Of a DNA stretch of 64,000 bases, positions 25,038-34,310 are shown piece after piece (positions within the stretch are counted from its first letter, which is position 1; each line of letters begins with the position of its first letter). The notes below the pieces were generated by a model. The model was not told where the DNA came from. It did no database searches and worked only from the letters and a program-made list of their open reading frames with translations. The stretch is taken from NCBI GenBank assembly GCA_030745835.1, contig JASLNU010000077.1, positions 1 to 64,000 on the forward strand. Reading direction: 5' to 3'. Origin of the DNA: GCA-2687515 sp002687515 (lineage in GTDB: Bacteria; Pseudomonadota; Alphaproteobacteria; Rhodospirillales; UBA2165). The position numbers were made by a program, and so were the translations under genes.

Positions 25038-27212
25038 CTACCCTGCTGCCGCCTTGGCCTCCCGCCGCCTTGCGTGCAGGATCGGTTCGGTGTAGCCGTT
25101 GGGCTGCTGCAAGCCCTTGAACACCAGATCGGTGGCCGCCTGGAAGCCGACCGAGGCGCCGAAATCGGGGGCCATGGGACGGTAACCCGGATCGCCGGAA
25201 TTCTGCCGGTCGACGACGGCGGCCATGCGCTGCATGGTCTCGGTCACCTGATCTTCGGTGCAAATGCCATGATGCAGCCAGTTGGCGATATGCTGGCTGG
25301 AGATACGTAAGGTGGCGCGGTCTTCCATCAGGCCGACATCGTTGATATCGGGCACCTTGGAACAGCCGACGCCCTGTTCGACCCAGCGGATGACGTAACC
25401 CAAAATGCCCTGCGCGTTGTTGTCCAATTCTTCCTGGATTTCCTGCTCCGACAGATTGGCGCCGCCCAAAAGCGGGATGGTCAGGATATCGTCGATATCG
25501 GCGCGCGGCCGATCCATCAATTCATCCTGGCGCGCGGCGACGTCAACCTGGTGGTAGTGGATGGCGTGCAGGGTCGCCGCCGTCGGCGACGGCACCCAGG
25601 CGGTGTTGGCGCCGGCCATCGGGTGGCCTTGCTTGGCGTCCATCATCTGCTTCATTTCATCGGGCATCGCCCACATGCCCTTGCCGATCTGGGCGACCCC
25701 CTTGAAACCGGTCTCCAACCCGACATCGACGTTCCAATCTTCGTAAGCCGCGATCCAGGGTTCGCCCTTGATGACGTTTTTGCGCAGGAACGAACCGGCC
25801 TCCATGCTGGTATGGATTTCATCGCCGGTGCGGTCGAGGAAACCGGTATTGATGAAGACCACGCGCTCGGCGACGGCACGCACGCATTCCTTGAGGTTGA
25901 GCGTGGTCCGCCGTTCCTCGTCCATGATGCCGATCTTCATGGTGTTCGGTTGAAGCCCCAGCGCCGTTTCGACGCGGCCGAAGATTTCCGCCGTGAAGGC
26001 GGCTTCCTCGGGGCCGTGCATCTTGGGCTTGACCACATAGATGCTGCCCGAGCGGCTGTTCCGGTATTTGCCGCCGGCTTTCAGATCGTGGATGCAGATC
26101 AGGCCGGTCAGCATGGCGTCGAGCATGCCTTCCGGCACCTCGCCGCCGCCACTGGTCTCGACCGCGTCGGTATACATGTGGTGCCCGACATTGCGGATCA
26201 GAAGCAAACTGCGGCCAGGCAGGGTAAGGCCGCCGCCATCCGGCGCCGTGTATTCCCGGTCCGCTTCCAGGCGGCGGGTCATCATGGCGCCGCCTTTCTC
26301 GAAGCTATCCTCGAGATCGCCTTTCATCAGGCCGAGGAGGTTGCCATAGGCGAGCGCCTTGTCCTCGGCATCGACCGCCGAGATCGAATCCTCGAGATCC
26401 TGGATGGTGGTGATCGCCGCCTCGAGCGCGATATCCTTGACGCCGGCGGCGTGGTCCTTGCCGATCGCGTCGGTAGCATCGATCTGAATTTCGATGTGCA
26501 GGCCGTGATGGCGGAGAAGGATCGCCGACGGCGCGCCCGCATCGCCAACATGGCCGGCGAACTGGTCCGCCGCCGCGAGCCCGGTTTCGCCGCCGCCGCC
26601 GAGGCTTACCGACAAGGCGCCGCCAACCACCGCGTAGCCGGCGGCGTCCCGGTGGCTGCCCTGGGCCAAGGGCACGGCCTGATCGAGAAAATCGGCGGCG
26701 AATTCGATCACACGGGCGCCGCGCACCGGGTTGTAGGCGCCGGCCCTTTCCGCGCCGCCGTCTTCGGAAATCACGTCGGTGCCGTAAAGGGCGTCATAAA
26801 GGCTGCCCCACCTGGCGTTGGCGGCGTTGAGGGCGAAACGGGCATTGGTCACCGGCACCACCAGCTGCGCCCCGGCGATGCTGGCGATTTCGGCATCGAC
26901 ATTCGCTGTCGTTACCTTGAAATCGCCGCCCTCGGGCAACAGATAGCCGATATCGGCGAGGAATTGCTTGTAGGCGGCGGCGTCATGGGGCTGGCCCCTG
27001 CGCTCCTGGTGCCAGGCATCGATCTTAGCTTGCAGATCGTCGCGTTTGTCCATCAGCGCCTTGTTTTTCGGCGCCAGATCGCCGACCATCTCTTCGAACG
27101 ATGCCCAAAACGCATCCGCGTCGATGCCGGTGCCCGGCGCGATATCATCGGCGACCAGATCGGCGAGATTTTTGGCGATGGAAAGGCCGCCCTTTTGCAC
27201 CCGTTCGGTCAT
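25038..27212 (-). CDS. glcB: Malate synthase G
   Basis: A 724-aa monomeric isoform G enzyme that condenses glyoxylate with acetyl-CoA to malate. Features along the chain: the N-terminal clasp, TIQDLEDSISAVDAEDKALAYGN (acid and Mg2+ region), GRSLLLIRNVGHHMYTDAV with the active-site Arg, VKPKMHGPEEAAFT, IGIMDEERRTTLNLKECVRA with the Mg-binding Glu, and a C-terminal PANISEQ-like block at IPLLGGANLSEQEIQEELD. Length is full. It follows the isochorismatase-type gene by 29 bp on the same strand, so the two are probably co-transcribed; glyoxylate could come from ureide or glycolate breakdown. No isocitrate lyase is in the window. Confidence 0.97.
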   Translation of the reverse strand: MTERVQKGGLSIAKNLADLVADDIAPGTGIDADAFWASFEEMVGDLAPKNKALMDKRDDLQAKIDAWHQERRGQPHDAAAYKQFLADIGYLLPEGGDFKVTTANVDAEIASIAGAQLVVPVTNARFALNAANARWGSLYDALYGTDVISEDGGAERAGAYNPVRGARVIEFAADFLDQAVPLAQGSHRDAAGYAVVGGALSVSLGGGGETGLAAADQFAGHVGDAGAPSAILLRHHGLHIEIQIDATDAIGKDHAAGVKDIALEAAITTIQDLEDSISAVDAEDKALAYGNLLGLMKGDLEDSFEKGGAMMTRRLEADREYTAPDGGGLTLPGRSLLLIRNVGHHMYTDAVETSGGGEVPEGMLDAMLTGLICIHDLKAGGKYRNSRSGSIYVVKPKMHGPEEAAFTAEIFGRVETALGLQPNTMKIGIMDEERRTTLNLKECVRAVAERVVFINTGFLDRTGDEIHTSMEAGSFLRKNVIKGEPWIAAYEDWNVDVGLETGFKGVAQIGKGMWAMPDEMKQMMDAKQGHPMAGANTAWVPSPTAATLHAIHYHQVDVAARQDELMDRPRADIDDILTIPLLGGANLSEQEIQEELDNNAQGILGYVIRWVEQGVGCSKVPDINDVGLMEDRATLRISSQHIANWLHHGICTEDQVTETMQRMAAVVDRQNSGDPGYRPMAPDFGASVGFQAATDLVFKGLQQPNGYTEPILHARRREAKAAAG

Positions 27213-27241
27213 AATGATCTCTCCAACTCAATTCCTAATGT

Positions 27242-27886
27242 TCATTGCGCGGCCAGGGCGTTAGCACCCACCAGCTTGATGATTTCATCGCCGCTGGTGA
27301 CGGTACCGATGGCATAGTCCACCGTCTTCAGCGTCGCGTCGTGCAGGGTTTGCTCGCCGCCGACGCATTCCTCGGGCACGACGATATAATAGCCGTTGAA
27401 AAAGCCGTCGCGGATGGTCGAATCGACGCAGATGTTGGTGGCAACGCCGGTCACCACCAGCGTCTTGACGCCGTGGCCGCGCAGGTAATCGTCGAGCCTG
27501 GTGCCGTGAAAAGCGCTGAAACGGTGTTTCTGGATGACGATCTCGCCGTCACCCGGCGACATTTCGTAGAAATCGGCCCCCCAGGTGCCCTCGGCACAGA
27601 GAACGCCTTCATTGCTCCGGTGTTGGATTTTGGCCAGGTGACTGTCGGACAGATATTTATGGTCGTAGATGGCAACGATCCAGACCACGGTCATGCCGGT
27701 TTCGCGGGCCAGATCGACCAGACGGTTGATGTTGTCGGCAATCACCTTATTGGGGCTCATATCCAAGCCGCGCGTCCGGTGCAGGTATCCTCCCTCGGCA
27801 CAGAAATCGTTCTGCATGTCGACCACCAGCAGCGCCGTATGGTCGGGTTTGAGCTGGTCTTCCAGCTCCGAAAGAATGCTGCGCAT
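27242..27886 (-). CDS. Isochorismatase-like cysteine hydrolase
   Basis: A 214-aa cytosolic amidohydrolase. The catalytic triad motifs are LLVVDMQNDFCAEGG (Asp), VIQKHRFSAFHGT (Lys) and VVTGVATNICVDSTIRD (Cys), and EECVGGEQTLHDATL closes the active site. The sequence resembles RutB-type ureidoacrylate hydrolases and related N-carbamoyl amidases. It lies immediately upstream of malate synthase in what looks like a two-gene operon, hinting at breakdown of a nitrogen compound that yields glyoxylate. The substrate is not determined. Confidence 0.88.
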   Translation of the reverse strand: MRSILSELEDQLKPDHTALLVVDMQNDFCAEGGYLHRTRGLDMSPNKVIADNINRLVDLARETGMTVVWIVAIYDHKYLSDSHLAKIQHRSNEGVLCAEGTWGADFYEMSPGDGEIVIQKHRFSAFHGTRLDDYLRGHGVKTLVVTGVATNICVDSTIRDGFFNGYYIVVPEECVGGEQTLHDATLKTVDYAIGTVTSGDEIIKLVGANALAAQ

Positions 27887-28002
27887 GTGCCGGTCACTCC
27901 CTAATCCTTCAGCGGCTAAGCCTAGCCGATGGGGATTGTGGAGTCACGCCATCCGGGTCATTCTGACGCCCAAGAAGCCGATAAATATTGAGGAGGGCAA
28001 TG

Positions 28003-28899
28003 ATGCCGGACACGACATCGGATATCGTCTATCAAGGCTACACGGCGGAGCAGCTGTCGGCGAATATGGCGGTCCATAAAAGCGTTGAAAATCTGGGTGC
28101 CTATATGAAGGAATCGGCTGAGCTGGCGGCCGAGGCCCGCACCAAAGTTTCCGGCGTATTCGACATCGCCTATGGGGTTGGCGATTTACAGAAATTGGAT
28201 ATCTACGCACCGGAAGGCGCCTCTGGGGGCAATGGGCGGGCGCCGGTGCTGATCGATATCCACGGCGGCGGCTGGACCCAGGGCACCAAGCAAACCCGCA
28301 GCCTTCCGGCGCCCGCAATCGTCGGGCGCGGCGTCATCTGGGTGCCCATCGATTACGGCCTGGCGCCGGGTCACGGCATGGCGGAGATCGTCGATCATAT
28401 ACGCCAGGCGGTTGCCTGGGTGCATGGCAATATCGCCGATTTTGGCGGCGATGCGGAGCGCCTGTTCGTGTCCGGCAATTCCGCCGGCGGCCATTTGACC
28501 GGAACCACGGTGATGCCCGGCTGGCATGATCGCTATGGTATTCCCGAAGACGCGGTCAAGGGCGCCTGCGCCCTGTCCGGGGTGTTCGATCTGGAAGCCC
28601 TGGTGCGCGCCGCCAAGGGTCCCAACGAAGCCTTGAACATGGATCTGGAAACCGCGCACGCCCTGAGCCCGATCCGCCATTTACCCGCCGCCGCGGGGCC
28701 GCTGATCATTGGCTATGGCGAGCCGGAACTGGACGAGTTTAAGCGTCAATCGAGCAGCTTCGCCGCCGCTTGGGCCGACGCCGGCCTCGATGTCACCGAG
28801 ATCCAGGTCCCCGGCGCCCACCACTTCGCCATGTCACGGCAACTGGCCGACGCGAGCGGTGAATTGCATCAAGCGGTGATGGATATGATAGGTGTCTAA
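28003..28899 (+). CDS. Alpha/beta-hydrolase, kynurenine-formamidase/esterase-like
   Basis: A ~298-aa hydrolase with the oxyanion motif IDIHGGGWTQGTK, the nucleophile elbow VSGNSAGGHLTG (Ser160), a candidate acid in GYGEPELDEF and the histidine in PGAHHFAM. This is the BD-FAE/arylformamidase type often found in aromatic amino-acid or amide breakdown. AGGAGG at 27991-27996 fits the ATG at 28003 best; another ATG directly precedes it at 28000, and a TTG at 27988 overlaps the site. It is divergent from the isochorismatase-type gene, and the two may share a regulatory region of ~110 bp. Confidence 0.85.
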   Translation: MPDTTSDIVYQGYTAEQLSANMAVHKSVENLGAYMKESAELAAEARTKVSGVFDIAYGVGDLQKLDIYAPEGASGGNGRAPVLIDIHGGGWTQGTKQTRSLPAPAIVGRGVIWVPIDYGLAPGHGMAEIVDHIRQAVAWVHGNIADFGGDAERLFVSGNSAGGHLTGTTVMPGWHDRYGIPEDAVKGACALSGVFDLEALVRAAKGPNEALNMDLETAHALSPIRHLPAAAGPLIIGYGEPELDEFKRQSSSFAAAWADAGLDVTEIQVPGAHHFAMSRQLADASGELHQAVMDMIGV

Positions 28900-28919
28900 A
28901 CAGGCTTCCGAGCAGGGTT

Positions 28920-30911
28920 TCAGGACTCCACCGAGGTCGAGGCCGAATCCCGCATCCTTTGCACCATCATGCCCACGAGGCGGCGCAGGACCGGATCGAA
29001 TTTCTGCAGCCGGTCCATTCTGATCTTCAATTCCTTACTGGGAATGACCGTAACCGCTGTCTTGGACGCGGCGCGGACGGTGGCCATGCGCGGCTCGGAA
29101 TCGATCAGCGCCATTTCACCGATGATCGCTCCCTGCCCGACATGTGCGATAACCACTTGGGCGTCACCCGCTTTCTTTAAGATATCGACATTGCCGGTCA
29201 GGATCAGGTAGGCGGCGTCGCCGGGCTCGCCCTCGCGGAATATGATATCGCCCTCGTCATATTCCAGGCGGGCCAGGGGTTCGTCGGAAACGCCCTTGGC
29301 GTCTTTCTTGCCTTCGGGCACCGGACCCTCGCCATTTGCGGGGTCTTTTTCTTGGTCATTTTCTGGGGCTTTTTCGGGATCGGCGACCTTTTTCACCTTG
29401 GCATCATCCTTGGCCGCCGGAGAAATCGAAGTTTTGCCGTCGTTTTGCTGATGGCTGATAAGGAGGTCGTATATCCGCTTGCCAAAGCGCTGGCGCCACT
29501 CTTCCGGCAGCCCGGTCTTCAACAGGCGGTCGCGGATTCCGGCGGCGGCGGTGATGATTTCTTCCTGGCTGGCGCCATATTCGACCAGTTGCACGACCGA
29601 GGTGACGCCGGCCAGAAGATTGGCCAGGCAGGCAATGATATGGTCCTGCGACTTGGCGCCGAAATCGGTTCCGCACAAATCGAGAAGATAGCCGAGCTTG
29701 GTGGCGATCGCCGGAAGTAGGGAGATCATGCTGTCGATGGCATTTTCCGAACTTTCGTCCTCGTACTCATCGCGCAGCACGCTTTTCGCGCGCAAGGTGG
29801 CGGCTTCGCACAATGGCCCTGAGTTGGCGAAAAGCTTGTTGCCGATCATGTGCTTGATCAGTTCGCGAAAAGCATCCTGTTCGTCCTCGCGGGCGCCCTT
29901 GGTCAAGAGCGCGATGCCCGACAAGGAGCGGCCGACCCGTTCCATCAGCACCATTTGCGTCCACGGCATGGCGTTTCGGCCCATCAGCGCGCTCAGCCGT
30001 TCGAGGGGGGCGCTGGTATCCTCGCTGATCGAATAGGTGCCGGCGCAAATCTGCACCATGGTTTGCAAGGCGCTGGCCAGATTACGCTGAAATCCAAGAA
30101 TTTCCTGCGCCGCTTCGGAACTGTCGAGGACTTCCGCAATGGCTTCGTCCAGGAGGGCCAGGGCGGCGGCATCTTTTGCTTTTTCGGCAAGCTCGACCGA
30201 CGCCATGAGCTTTCCTTCCCAGTCGGCGGAGCGGGAAATTTGCCTGGCGAGGGCGCCGCGGATGATGTAGTCGCGGACACCGGCATCTTTTTCCTTGGCG
30301 GCGGCTTCGATAACCTTCTTGATGCCGCCTTCCTTGAACATTTTCTGGTAGCTGTCCAAATCCTTGATGGTTTCGGCGCGTGCCACCATTTGGCCGGCCA
30401 TCTTGTCCAGAAAGTCCATGCACTCGAGGGATTTTTTTCCGGTCTTTTTTACCCAGATACCACCGATGCACTGTAGTGCCTGGTTGCATAGATCGTCGTT
30501 GCGCTTGAGGGTCCGGATATTGGTGTGATCGTGGATCAGTTCGATCGGCGTCAGGCCCTGTTCATCCAAATATGGGCGGAACAAACGGCCCATCAGAAGG
30601 CGCGCCTCGATGCCGTAAAAATCGTCAAGTTTCTCGCAAACCGGAGAATCATCCACCGGCGTGATGGTAACCGCCTTGTCGCCGCGGTTGCCGGCCTCTT
30701 CATGCCAGACCAATATTTCCTTGGTCTGGCCGCGATCCTCGGTCACCTTGGCGGCGTCGAACTTGCCGCTGGCCAAGAGGTTTTGGCCTTCCTCGATGGC
30801 ACGCAGTTTCGAGGCCGCATCGGTATATATGGTCCAGCGACCGTCTTCCTGAACATGAATTTCGTATCTGACGTCGAAACCCTCGGGCACCCTAATCTCC
30901 TCAGCCACCAA
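28920..30911 (-). CDS. Large protein with C-terminal cyclic-nucleotide-binding domain
   Basis: A 663-aa soluble protein. The C-terminal ~120 residues are a cNMP-binding domain: EYDEGDIIFREGEPGDAAYL, then GQGAIIGEMALIDSEPRMAT, which is the phosphate-binding cassette (GEMAL, with Arg in EPRMAT). A Lys/Pro/Asp-rich linker (~500-545) precedes it. The N-terminal ~500 residues are largely helical and are not recognised. The intact phosphate cassette suggests real cAMP or cGMP binding, possibly made by the cyclase at 13.8 kb, which is inference. It is monocistronic and divergent from the dehydrogenase gene. Confidence 0.8.
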   Translation of the reverse strand: MVAEEIRVPEGFDVRYEIHVQEDGRWTIYTDAASKLRAIEEGQNLLASGKFDAAKVTEDRGQTKEILVWHEEAGNRGDKAVTITPVDDSPVCEKLDDFYGIEARLLMGRLFRPYLDEQGLTPIELIHDHTNIRTLKRNDDLCNQALQCIGGIWVKKTGKKSLECMDFLDKMAGQMVARAETIKDLDSYQKMFKEGGIKKVIEAAAKEKDAGVRDYIIRGALARQISRSADWEGKLMASVELAEKAKDAAALALLDEAIAEVLDSSEAAQEILGFQRNLASALQTMVQICAGTYSISEDTSAPLERLSALMGRNAMPWTQMVLMERVGRSLSGIALLTKGAREDEQDAFRELIKHMIGNKLFANSGPLCEAATLRAKSVLRDEYEDESSENAIDSMISLLPAIATKLGYLLDLCGTDFGAKSQDHIIACLANLLAGVTSVVQLVEYGASQEEIITAAAGIRDRLLKTGLPEEWRQRFGKRIYDLLISHQQNDGKTSISPAAKDDAKVKKVADPEKAPENDQEKDPANGEGPVPEGKKDAKGVSDEPLARLEYDEGDIIFREGEPGDAAYLILTGNVDILKKAGDAQVVIAHVGQGAIIGEMALIDSEPRMATVRAASKTAVTVIPSKELKIRMDRLQKFDPVLRRLVGMMVQRMRDSASTSVES

Positions 30912-31117
30912 ATTATTTATTTAATGTTTATAGCGGAAAATCATTTCCCTATAATGAACTAGCGTCAACTATAAATGATAACTGGTAATTCTACTTACAA
31001 TAGGTTACGCGGCCAAAACCTACGCCACGAAAAACCGCTAGGGCGAAGCGGAACCTTTTGCGCGCACCGAATGCACGGCAATAAAATCCACTCCCGGGTC
31101 AAAGATTGGAAACGCCA

Positions 31118-32014
31118 ATGAACACCTTGCCGAAAATAGGATGGATCGGCCTCGGCAAAATGGGCCTTCCGATGGCCGGCCAACTGGCCGGCGCCGGATA
31201 TCCGCTTACCGTTTTTAATCGGACGGCGGCCAAATGTGCACCGCTGACGGAACGCGGCGCCGAAGCCGCGGAGACGGTTGCCGCCGCCGCATCGGGCGCC
31301 GGCATCGTCATCTCGATGGTGTCCGACGATACCGCCCTCGAAGCGGTGGCGCTGGGCGCCGACGGCATATTCGCCAATGCGGAACAAGGAACGCCGTTCA
31401 TCGATATGAGCACGGTTTCGCCGGCGATATCGGCGAACATCGCCGCGGCCGCGGCCGAAGCCGGCCTTCCCTACCTCAGGGCGCCGGTCAGCGGCTCGGT
31501 GGCGGTGGCCGAGCAAGGCGCGCTGGTGATCCTGGCATCGGGGCCGGAATCGGCGTTCGAGCAATGCCGGCCGGTCTTCGAGACGATCGGCGGCAAGATA
31601 TTCTACATCGGCGGCGACGATCAGGCGCGCTATCTGAAGCTCAGCATCAACATCATGGTCGGCATCACCTCGATGATGATGGGCGAGGCGCTGGCCTTCG
31701 GCGAAAGCGGCGGCCTCGATTGGCGGCAGATGATCGATATCATCGCCGCCAGCGCGGTCGGCGCGCCGGTCATCCAATACAAGCTGGAGACCCTCAAGAA
31801 CCGGGATTTTGCGCCTGCCTTCACGGCGCGGCAGATGGCCAAGGATTTTGACCTGGCCCTAAGCACGGCGAACGCGGCAAACCTGCCGCTGCCGATCACC
31901 GCCCTGGTGCGCCAGCATTGGAGCGCCATGATCGGCAGCGGACACGGCGAAAGGGATTACTTTGCCTATGTGGAGATGTTGGAGGAGATGGCCGGCCTGA
32001 AACCAAAAACATGA
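31118..32014 (+). CDS. NAD(P)-dependent beta-hydroxyacid dehydrogenase family protein
   Basis: A 298-aa dehydrogenase of the 3-hydroxyisobutyrate/tartronate semialdehyde reductase family. The Rossmann dinucleotide motif is IGWIGLGKMGLPMAGQLAGA. Substrate loop motif PVSGSVAVAEQGALVILASG and catalytic Lys in ARYLKLSINIM complete the active site, and the C-terminal KDFDLALSTANAANLPLP helix is typical. The ATG at 31118 is preceded by GGAAA; the TTG at 31106 falls before it. The exact hydroxyacid is not readable. Confidence 0.9.
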   Translation: MNTLPKIGWIGLGKMGLPMAGQLAGAGYPLTVFNRTAAKCAPLTERGAEAAETVAAAASGAGIVISMVSDDTALEAVALGADGIFANAEQGTPFIDMSTVSPAISANIAAAAAEAGLPYLRAPVSGSVAVAEQGALVILASGPESAFEQCRPVFETIGGKIFYIGGDDQARYLKLSINIMVGITSMMMGEALAFGESGGLDWRQMIDIIAASAVGAPVIQYKLETLKNRDFAPAFTARQMAKDFDLALSTANAANLPLPITALVRQHWSAMIGSGHGERDYFAYVEMLEEMAGLKPKT

Positions 32015-32118
32015 CGAAAATGGCCGAAATCGAGATCATATAGTCGATTAGGGAGCAGTCTCCAGAAGCCTGAAATACCGTCAGGAATCCGGCCGCCTCT
32101 TGAATTGCGGCAATAAAT

Positions 32119-32141
32119 CGCCTATTATCAATTGATAGGCG
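32119..32141. repeat. Inverted repeat upstream of flagellin
   Basis: CGCCTAT and ATAGGCG flank TATCAATTG; the centre TATCAATTGATA is itself palindromic. It lies about 90 bp before the flagellin start and 105 bp after the dehydrogenase stop. It could be an operator or a weak terminator; there is no T-run. Confidence 0.5.
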
Positions 32142-32231
32142 TGCTGTTCGATCAGAATGACCGTTCCGCGCCGGTCCGGGCCAGAATGGCGCCGGACAAT
32201 CGCAGAAACGCGAAGACGGAGAAACCGTTAA

Positions 32232-33050
32232 ATGGTTACCGCCATTAATCTATCGGCGGCGACGGCTACCAACCTGCTGGCGCTGCAGCGGACCACGGAT
32301 GCGATCGCCAGGACGCAGGAGCGTCTTGCGACTGGTTTGAAAGTCAATTCCGCGATCGACAATTCGGTTGCATTTTTCGATGCGGCGACGCTGAGCGGGC
32401 GGGCAACCGACCTGCAACTCCTTAAAAATGATGTGGATCAGGCGGTCAGCACCGTGCAAACGGCGGTCGACGGCATCGAGGCGATCGAGGATATCGTCGA
32501 GGAAATGAAAGGGCTGGCACTCAGCGCGAAAAGCGATTCAAGCTCCACCAACCGGTCCAAGGCCGCCGTCCAATTCAACGATCTCAGATCGCAGCTCGAC
32601 AACCTGGCCAATGATTCCATCTACAAGGGCACCAACCTCTTAACCGGTTCACCGGCAAACCTGAAGGTCACCTTCAGCGAGGACGGGTCTTCGACCCTGA
32701 CCGTTTCCGGCATCGCTTCCGATTCCTCGGCCCTGTCGATCACCACCGCCGCATCCGACTGGACCGCCGACACCAATGTCGATTTCGCCATCAACGATCT
32801 GGACAGCGCCTTGACCACGCTGAGGTCCAGCGCCCTGACCTTGGGCTCGAACGCCGACGTCATTTCCTTGCGCCTCGATTTCGCCGACACGCTGATCACC
32901 ACCCTCGAAAAAGGCGCCGGCAAGTACATCAATGCCGATCTGAACGCGGAATCGGCAAACCTGCTGACGCTCCAGACCCGGCTGCAACTGGGCACCATCG
33001 GGCTCTCGATCGCCCAGCAAAGCGAACAGGCGGTCTTCAAGCTGTTCTAG
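32232..33050 (+). CDS. Orphan flagellin
   Basis: A 272-aa flagellin-domain protein with both conserved ends and a short central domain. N-terminal D0/D1: NLLALQRTTDAIARTQERLATG, then ALSGRATDLQLL-like sequence. C-terminal D1/D0: NLLTLQTRLQLGTIGLSIAQ, ending QAVFKLF. Such short flagellins occur in Rhodospirillales, often in several copies. No flagellar assembly, chaperone or flaF/flbT gene lies beside it. The ~210 bp upstream holds an inverted repeat and no obvious sigma-28 box. A 16-bp palindrome follows the stop. Confidence 0.88.
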   Translation: MVTAINLSAATATNLLALQRTTDAIARTQERLATGLKVNSAIDNSVAFFDAATLSGRATDLQLLKNDVDQAVSTVQTAVDGIEAIEDIVEEMKGLALSAKSDSSSTNRSKAAVQFNDLRSQLDNLANDSIYKGTNLLTGSPANLKVTFSEDGSSTLTVSGIASDSSALSITTAASDWTADTNVDFAINDLDSALTTLRSSALTLGSNADVISLRLDFADTLITTLEKGAGKYINADLNAESANLLTLQTRLQLGTIGLSIAQQSEQAVFKLF

Positions 33051-33054
33051 CGCA

Positions 33055-33070
33055 TTATCCGGCCGGATAA
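33055..33070. repeat. 16-bp perfect palindrome after flagellin stop
   Basis: TTATCCGGCCGGATAA begins five bases after the flagellin stop. The leading TAGCGCATTATCCGGC (33049-33064) recurs exactly at 56122-56137, and a related inverted form lies near 19262. There is no T-run, so its role as a terminator is doubtful. Confidence 0.5.
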
Positions 33071-33191
33071 ACCACGCCGGAACGGGCGGGGGCCCTTCAA
33101 TCGGCCGCACCCGGGTGCTAGACTGGCCGCCGCGCGAAGCGCAAACTGTAATTCGAACGGGTTGCCAAGGGGGATGCAAGGGGGAACGATC

Positions 33192-34247
33192 GTGGCGGAA
33201 CCGGAAAACCAGGCCGAACGCGAAGCCTATTACGCCAAGATCGACAAGACCGATATGTCGCCGCTATGGACCACCACCCTGGTACCGCCCCTGCCCAAGG
33301 ATTTCGTCCGCGCCGTGCCCCATCTTTGGGATTTTGACAACCAACTGCGGCCCTTGCTGATCGAGGCCGGCGGCTTGATCACCGCCTTTGAGGCCAACCG
33401 GCGGGTTTTGTCGCTGGAAAATCCGGGCCTCGACCAGCCGCCGCGGATTCTCGAAAGCCTCTATGCCGGCTTGCAGATGATCCTGCCCGGCGAATGCGCG
33501 CCGGCGCACAAGCACACGCCGTCGGCGCTGCGCTTCATCTTAGAGGGCGAGGGCGCCTGGACCGCCGTTTCCGGCGAAAAATCCTACATGAAGCCGGGCG
33601 ATTTTATCATCACGCCGTCGATGACCTGGCACGATCACGGCCATGACGGCGACGGCCCCTTTTTCTGGATGGACGGGCTGGATATCCCGATGGTCGCCGC
33701 CTTCGGCCCGATGTTCTTCGAGGGCTACCCGGAAGACCGCGCGCCGTTGCACCGCCCGCCCGGCGACAGCCGCGCCCGCTACGGCGCCAACATGCGCCCG
33801 GCCGGCGAAAGCTGGGACAATCCGGAATCGCCGATCTTCCACTATCCGTACGAACCTTCGCGCGAAGCCCTCGAGGAATTGCGCAAAAACGACGAATGGG
33901 ACCCTTATGCCGGCATCAAGCTGGAATATATCGATCCGACCACCGGCGGCAGCGCCATGCCGACCATGTCCACCTTCCTGCAACTCCTGCCCAAGGGCTT
34001 CAAGACCGAGGCATACCGAAGCACCGAAAACACCGTGTTTTCCCCGGTCGAGGGAACGGGCCGCATCATCGCCGGCGAACCGGGCGCCGAGAAAACCATC
34101 GAATGGAAGCCCCGCGATATTTTCGCTATCCCCTGCTGGGTTGCCTACCGGCTGGAGGCGGACACCGAGGCCACCCTGTTCAGCTACACCGACCGGACGG
34201 CGCAAGTGAAACTTGGCCTCTGGCGCGAACTGCGCGGCAATGCCTGA
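33192..34247 (+). CDS. Gentisate 1,2-dioxygenase family bicupin
   Basis: A ~351-aa double-cupin Fe(II) dioxygenase of the gentisate/salicylate/1-hydroxy-2-naphthoate family, which opens para-hydroxylated aromatic rings. The first cupin has the metal motif PAHKHTPSALRFILEGEGAW, with a matching MKPGDFIITPSMTWHDHGHD, and WMDGLDIPMV follows. The second cupin (~230-345) contains MPTMSTFLQLLPKGFKTEAYRS. The GTG at 33192 has a GGGGG ribosome site seven bases upstream; ATG at 33174 is possible but lacks spacing. It precedes an orphan molybdenum hydroxylase subunit by 63 bp, which suggests a shared aromatic pathway. Confidence 0.88.
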   Translation: MAEPENQAEREAYYAKIDKTDMSPLWTTTLVPPLPKDFVRAVPHLWDFDNQLRPLLIEAGGLITAFEANRRVLSLENPGLDQPPRILESLYAGLQMILPGECAPAHKHTPSALRFILEGEGAWTAVSGEKSYMKPGDFIITPSMTWHDHGHDGDGPFFWMDGLDIPMVAAFGPMFFEGYPEDRAPLHRPPGDSRARYGANMRPAGESWDNPESPIFHYPYEPSREALEELRKNDEWDPYAGIKLEYIDPTTGGSAMPTMSTFLQLLPKGFKTEAYRSTENTVFSPVEGTGRIIAGEPGAEKTIEWKPRDIFAIPCWVAYRLEADTEATLFSYTDRTAQVKLGLWRELRGNA

Positions 34248-34310
34248 CTGGAAACGACTGAGCGCCACACAACGCGGCGTAATAAACCTTCAATACTGGA
34301 AACACCCGAT

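Noticed and set aside
25551..27317. 588-codon frame opposite malate synthase
   Set aside because: Antisense shadow of a well-conserved gene; composition is Gly/Ala/Arg/His-rich without motifs.
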